From positions 38,997-102,996 of the forward strand of contig NZ_JBHYMS010000022.1 in NCBI RefSeq assembly GCF_042743185.1: 64,000 nucleotides of DNA, given 5' to 3'. Every line of letters begins with the position of its first letter. Positions within the stretch are counted from its first letter, which is position 1. This document shows, one piece after another, positions 60,899-64,000 of this stretch. The notes beneath the pieces were generated by a model. The model saw only the letters and a list, made by a program, of their open reading frames with translations. It did not search any database and was not told the DNA's origin. The translations under genes and the position numbers were made by a program. The DNA is from Inquilinus sp042743185. Lineage in GTDB: Bacteria; Pseudomonadota; Alphaproteobacteria; DSM-16000; Inquilinaceae.

Positions 60899-61866
60899 GC
60901 ATGGCCGCCGTGACGCCGATGATGCGCGTCGTCCGGGTCCGCGAATTCGGCCTCCTGGCCATCATCGCCCTGCTGTTCGTGGCGATGAGCTTCGCCTCGC
61001 CCTATTTCCTGACCCTGTCGAACATGCGCGCGATCCTGCTGTCCTTCTCGATCGAGGGGATCGTGGTCATCGGCATGACCATCCTCCTGATCGTCGGCGG
61101 CATCGACCTGTCGGTCGGGTCGGTGGTCTGCCTGTCGATGGTGATCGGCGGCACGCTGTTCCTGGCCGGGCTCGACCCCTGGTCCGCCAGCCTGATCGCG
61201 GTCGCTTGCTGCGGCGCCATCGGCTTCCTGATGGGGCTGTGCGTCACCCGGATCGGGCTGCACTTCTTCATCGTGTCGCTGGCCTTCATGGTGATCACCC
61301 GCGGCCTCAGCCTGCTCCTGACCCAGGGCACGCCGCAGTCGCTGTTCTCGCTGCCGAAGGAATTCAAGTTCGTCGGCCAGGGCAGCCTCGGCGGCCTGCC
61401 CTTCGTGATCCTGATCTTCCTGTTGCTGATCGCCCTGTTCGACGTGCTGCTGCGCAAATCGGTGCTGTTCCGGCGGGTCTACTACACCGGCAGCAACGAA
61501 AAGGCGGCCCGCTTCTCCGGCATCGATACGAAGCGCACCAAGATCATCTGCGCCACGCTGTGCAGCACCCTGGCCGGCATCGCCGGGGTGATCTACATGG
61601 CCCGGTTCGGCGCGGCCACCCCGCAATTCGGCGTCGGCATGGAGCTCAGCGTCATCGCCGCCGCGGTGATCGGCGGGGCCAGCCTGAACGGCGGGTCCGG
61701 CACCATCGCCGGCGCGGTGCTGGGGGCGGCCCTGCTGTCGCTGGTCACGTCGTCGCTGATCCTGCTGAACGTGCCGGTGTACTGGCAGGACATCATCCGC
61801 GGCGCCATCCTGCTGGTGGCGGTGACGATCGATCACCTCCTCAACATGAACAAAGCCCGGGGCTGA
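60895..61866 (+). CDS. CUT2-type sugar ABC transporter permease
   Basis: A 323-residue polytopic membrane protein of RbsC type with IVGGIDLSVGSVVCL near residue 62 and GGASLNGGSGTIAGAVLGA near 258. It pairs with the two-domain ATPase encoded immediately upstream (ATGA overlap) and probably works as a homodimer. The SorC gene follows after five bases. Confidence 0.92.
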   Translation: MSMAAVTPMMRVVRVREFGLLAIIALLFVAMSFASPYFLTLSNMRAILLSFSIEGIVVIGMTILLIVGGIDLSVGSVVCLSMVIGGTLFLAGLDPWSASLIAVACCGAIGFLMGLCVTRIGLHFFIVSLAFMVITRGLSLLLTQGTPQSLFSLPKEFKFVGQGSLGGLPFVILIFLLLIALFDVLLRKSVLFRRVYYTGSNEKAARFSGIDTKRTKIICATLCSTLAGIAGVIYMARFGAATPQFGVGMELSVIAAAVIGGASLNGGSGTIAGAVLGAALLSLVTSSLILLNVPVYWQDIIRGAILLVAVTIDHLLNMNKARG

Positions 61867-61871
61867 GACCG

Positions 61872-62852
61872 ATGCCGCGCCCGCTCTACAGCGAATCCGA
61901 ACGACTGCGAAACATCCACCGCGTCCTGGTCATGTTCTACCAGGAGCACCGCTCCCAGGCGGACATCGCGGCGGAGATCGGCATCTCGCCGGCCAGCGTC
62001 AACCGCATGATCCGCGAGGGGCATGAGCGCGGGCTGGTCGACATCCGCATCCGCTCGCCCTTCGACGCGGAGGAGGGGCTGTCGGCGACGCTGAAGCGCC
62101 TCGGCGGCCTCGATTCGGCCGTGGCGGTGGCCGCGGTCTCGACCGATCCGGCGATCGTGCTGAAGGCGGCGGCCGAGGCGGCGGCGACGACGCTGCTGGA
62201 AGGCCTGGCCGACGGCATGACCATCGCCGTCTCCGGCGGCGTCGCCCTCTGCGCCACGATCGAGGCGCTGGCGCCGCCGCGGGCCTACGACGTCCGCGTC
62301 GTGCCGGCGACCGGCGGGGTCCAGGGCAAGTTCCGCACCGACGTCAACCACGTCGCCGTCGCCCTGGCCGAGAAGCTGGGCGGCAAGGCCTACCAGCTGC
62401 ACGCCCCGATCTTTGCGGCGAACGAGGCGGAGCGGGCGGCCCTGCTGTCGGTGTCGACCATCCGCAGCGTGCTCGACATGGCGCGCGCCGCCGATGTCGC
62501 GCTGTTCGGCATCGGCTCGGTGCGCGACGAGCACGCCACCTACCTGACCCTGTCGGACACGGCCGACCGCGGCGCGATCGAGCGCGTCGGGGCCGAGGCG
62601 GAACTGCTGGCCCATCTGGTCGACCGCGACGGCCGGCCCTGCGACCACCCGTCGAACCGCCGGCTGGTGGCGCTGACGCTGGACGAGCTGGCGGGGATCC
62701 CGCGGCGCATCGCGGTCGCGTCGGGCGAGCGCAAGGTCGGGGCCATCGCCGCGGTGCTGCGCGGCGGCGCGCTGGGCCATTTGATCACGGACGACCGGAC
62801 GGCGCGTGCGGTCGTCGAAAAGCTGGAGGGCAAGGATGCAGATGCAGCGTGA
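61872..62852 (+). CDS. SorC/DeoR-type sugar-responsive regulator
   Basis: A 326-residue SorC-family regulator. Residues 12-55 carry the DNA-binding helix-turn-helix (QADIAAEIGISPASVNRMIR), and residues 60-320 form the sugar-phosphate-binding domain, with TIAVSGGVALCATIEAL near 118 and LGHLITDD near the end, both typical. It likely senses a phosphorylated sugar or polyol and acts on the palindrome at 58194-58217. Being third from the end of its own operon it would be autoregulated. It overlaps the reductase gene by 17 bases. Confidence 0.9.
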   Translation: MPRPLYSESERLRNIHRVLVMFYQEHRSQADIAAEIGISPASVNRMIREGHERGLVDIRIRSPFDAEEGLSATLKRLGGLDSAVAVAAVSTDPAIVLKAAAEAAATTLLEGLADGMTIAVSGGVALCATIEALAPPRAYDVRVVPATGGVQGKFRTDVNHVAVALAEKLGGKAYQLHAPIFAANEAERAALLSVSTIRSVLDMARAADVALFGIGSVRDEHATYLTLSDTADRGAIERVGAEAELLAHLVDRDGRPCDHPSNRRLVALTLDELAGIPRRIAVASGERKVGAIAAVLRGGALGHLITDDRTARAVVEKLEGKDADAA

Positions 62853-63828
62853 GATCGGGGCCAGCGGGATCCCTGCCAGCGCGGTGGGGCTCGGCACCTG
62901 GGCCATGGGCGGCTGGCTGTGGGGCGGCGGCGACGACGACGCCTCGGTGGCGGCGATCCGGGCCGCGCTGGATGCCGGCGTCACCCTGATCGACACCGCC
63001 CCGGCCTACGGCCTCGGCCGGGCCGAGCAGCTGGTCGGCCGGGCGGTCGAGGGGCGGCGCGACGAGGTGGTGCTGGTCACCAAATGCGGCCTGGTCTGGG
63101 ACACCGACAAGGGCCGCCCCTTCGTCGGCCAGGACGACAAGACCATCCACCGCTATCTCGGCGCGGACTCGGTGCGGCAGGAGCTGGAGGCCAGCCTGCG
63201 CCGCCTGCGCACCGACCATGTCGACGTGCTGATCACCCATTGGCAGGACCCCACGACCCCGATCGCCGAGACCATGGAGGCCCTCTTGGCGCTGAAGGCC
63301 GAGGGCAAGACCCGCGCCATCGGCATCAGCAACGCCAGCGTCGAGGACCTCGCCGCCTACCGCGCGGCCGGGCCGGTCGACTGCGTGCAGGAGGCCTACA
63401 ACATGCTCGACCGCGGGCTGGAGCAGACGCTGATCCCGCCCTGCCGCCAGGCCGGCATCGCCGTGATCAGCTATTCCAGCCTGGCGCTCGGGTTGCTGAC
63501 CGGCCGGATCGGGCCGGATCGGAGCTTCGACGGCGACGACCTGCGCCGCACCAATCCGCGCTTCTCGGCCGAGAACCGCCGCCTGGTGGCCGCCTTCGCC
63601 GCGGACCTCGGCGGCATCGCCCGCGACCATGGCGTGGCGGTCGCCGATGTGGTGATCGCCTGGACCCTGGCGCAGCCCGGCATCACCTTCGCCCTGTGCG
63701 GCGCGCGCAACGCCGAGCAGGCCCGGGCGAATGCGCGGGCGGGAGAGCTGCGCCTGGCGGCGGACGAGCTGGCGGCGATCGACCGCGCCATCGCCACCCA
63801 TCTCGGCCCGGTCGCGGCGGCTGCTTAG
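62836..63828 (+). CDS. Aldo/keto reductase
   Basis: A 330-residue (beta/alpha)8 NAD(P)H-dependent oxidoreductase. The AKR tetrad is visible: Asp and Tyr in DTAPAYGLGRAE near residue 48, Lys in VTKCG near 80 and His in ITHWQDP near 134. The NADP-site region RTNPRFSAENRR is near 232. It would interconvert an aldose and its polyol or lactone, presumably the sugar imported by the operon. The ATG at 62836 is preceded by GGAGGG and overlaps the SorC gene end; an ATG two codons later is possible. Confidence 0.9.
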   Translation: MQMQREIGASGIPASAVGLGTWAMGGWLWGGGDDDASVAAIRAALDAGVTLIDTAPAYGLGRAEQLVGRAVEGRRDEVVLVTKCGLVWDTDKGRPFVGQDDKTIHRYLGADSVRQELEASLRRLRTDHVDVLITHWQDPTTPIAETMEALLALKAEGKTRAIGISNASVEDLAAYRAAGPVDCVQEAYNMLDRGLEQTLIPPCRQAGIAVISYSSLALGLLTGRIGPDRSFDGDDLRRTNPRFSAENRRLVAAFAADLGGIARDHGVAVADVVIAWTLAQPGITFALCGARNAEQARANARAGELRLAADELAAIDRAIATHLGPVAAAA

Positions 63829-63874
63829 GTTCCAGGTTCGGGAATGATCAACTCACACATTGCCCCTTTTGAGT

Positions 63875-63899
63875 CCCCCCTCCCCTTGCGGGAGGGGGG
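63875..63899 (+). terminator. GC-rich hairpin after the third sugar operon
   Basis: CCCCCCTCCC and GGGAGGGGGG form a perfect 10-base stem with a 5-base loop, 46 bases past the reductase stop. There is no T tract downstream. The rest of the window to base 64000 shows no gene that I can support. Confidence 0.55.
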
Positions 63900-64000
63900 C
63901 AGGGGGAGGGGTTCTGCGCGCGTCCGCGCGCGAATGGGCAGGGCACCCAATTCGCCGTCCGCGCCGATTTGCGATAGTCCGAGCCGGCTCGATCCGAGAG

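Overview
The window is GC-rich, densely coded DNA from what looks like a free-living or plant/soil-associated alphaproteobacterium. A Rhodospirillales member of the Inquilinus/Azospirillum kind is my inference, not a proof. Supporting signs are three CUT2-type sugar ABC transporters with LacI, GntR and SorC regulators, rhizopine/inositol-type catabolic genes, a Gram-negative outer-membrane secretion locus, and inverted intergenic repeats of two kinds. Because GC is high, most long reading frames opposite real genes are shadows and were left out.

Left part (1-10355). The 3' part of a tandem GNAT acetyltransferase at the left edge is followed by a cyclitol/rhizopine-like catabolic locus. It holds two LacI regulators, a MocD-like membrane di-iron oxygenase, a 21-codon remnant that looks like the start of a mocE-type ferredoxin, and a six-gene run: binding protein, permease, single-domain ATPase, second permease, inositol-dehydrogenase-like Gfo/Idh enzyme, TIM-barrel isomerase. 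A broken IS630-type transposase N-terminus (10416-10718) marks the boundary.

Second part (10786-21392). This is a deoxysugar/sugar-acid locus. A leftward arm carries an L-rhamnonate-dehydratase-like enzyme, a short-chain dehydrogenase and a second enolase-superfamily dehydratase that is frameshifted. A rightward operon carries a CUT2 transporter, a FadR-type GntR regulator, a Gfo/Idh dehydrogenase, an isomerase, an acetoacetate-decarboxylase-like protein and L-rhamnose mutarotase. A palindrome between the arms fits the GntR regulator.

Central part (21488-53469). This is the most unusual region. A leftward series encodes a 3523-residue FhaB-like adhesin, a PstS-like protein with altered ligand residues, a ShlB/FhaC-type transporter, an ExbB channel fused behind DUF2341/LamG-like domains, ExbD, a TonB-like protein, a porin, a coiled-coil periplasmic protein, a parvulin, a DUF3467-like protein, a GldA/GldF/GldG-like ABC system, an RTX protein and a second PstS-like protein with intact phosphate residues. 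Divergent from fhaB is a 1434-residue exported multidomain protein with two c-type haem motifs. The arrangement resembles the phosphate-regulated Pdt two-partner secretion locus of Pseudomonas aeruginosa, but with extra parts.

Right part (53531-64000). A LysR regulator diverges from methylmalonate-semialdehyde dehydrogenase. A variant PRPP synthetase and a RidA-superfamily protein flank a promoter covered by three matching palindromes. The window ends with a third CUT2 sugar operon (binding protein, ATPase, permease, SorC regulator, aldo/keto reductase) preceded by a perfect palindrome. No tRNA, rRNA, CRISPR array or complete insertion sequence was seen.
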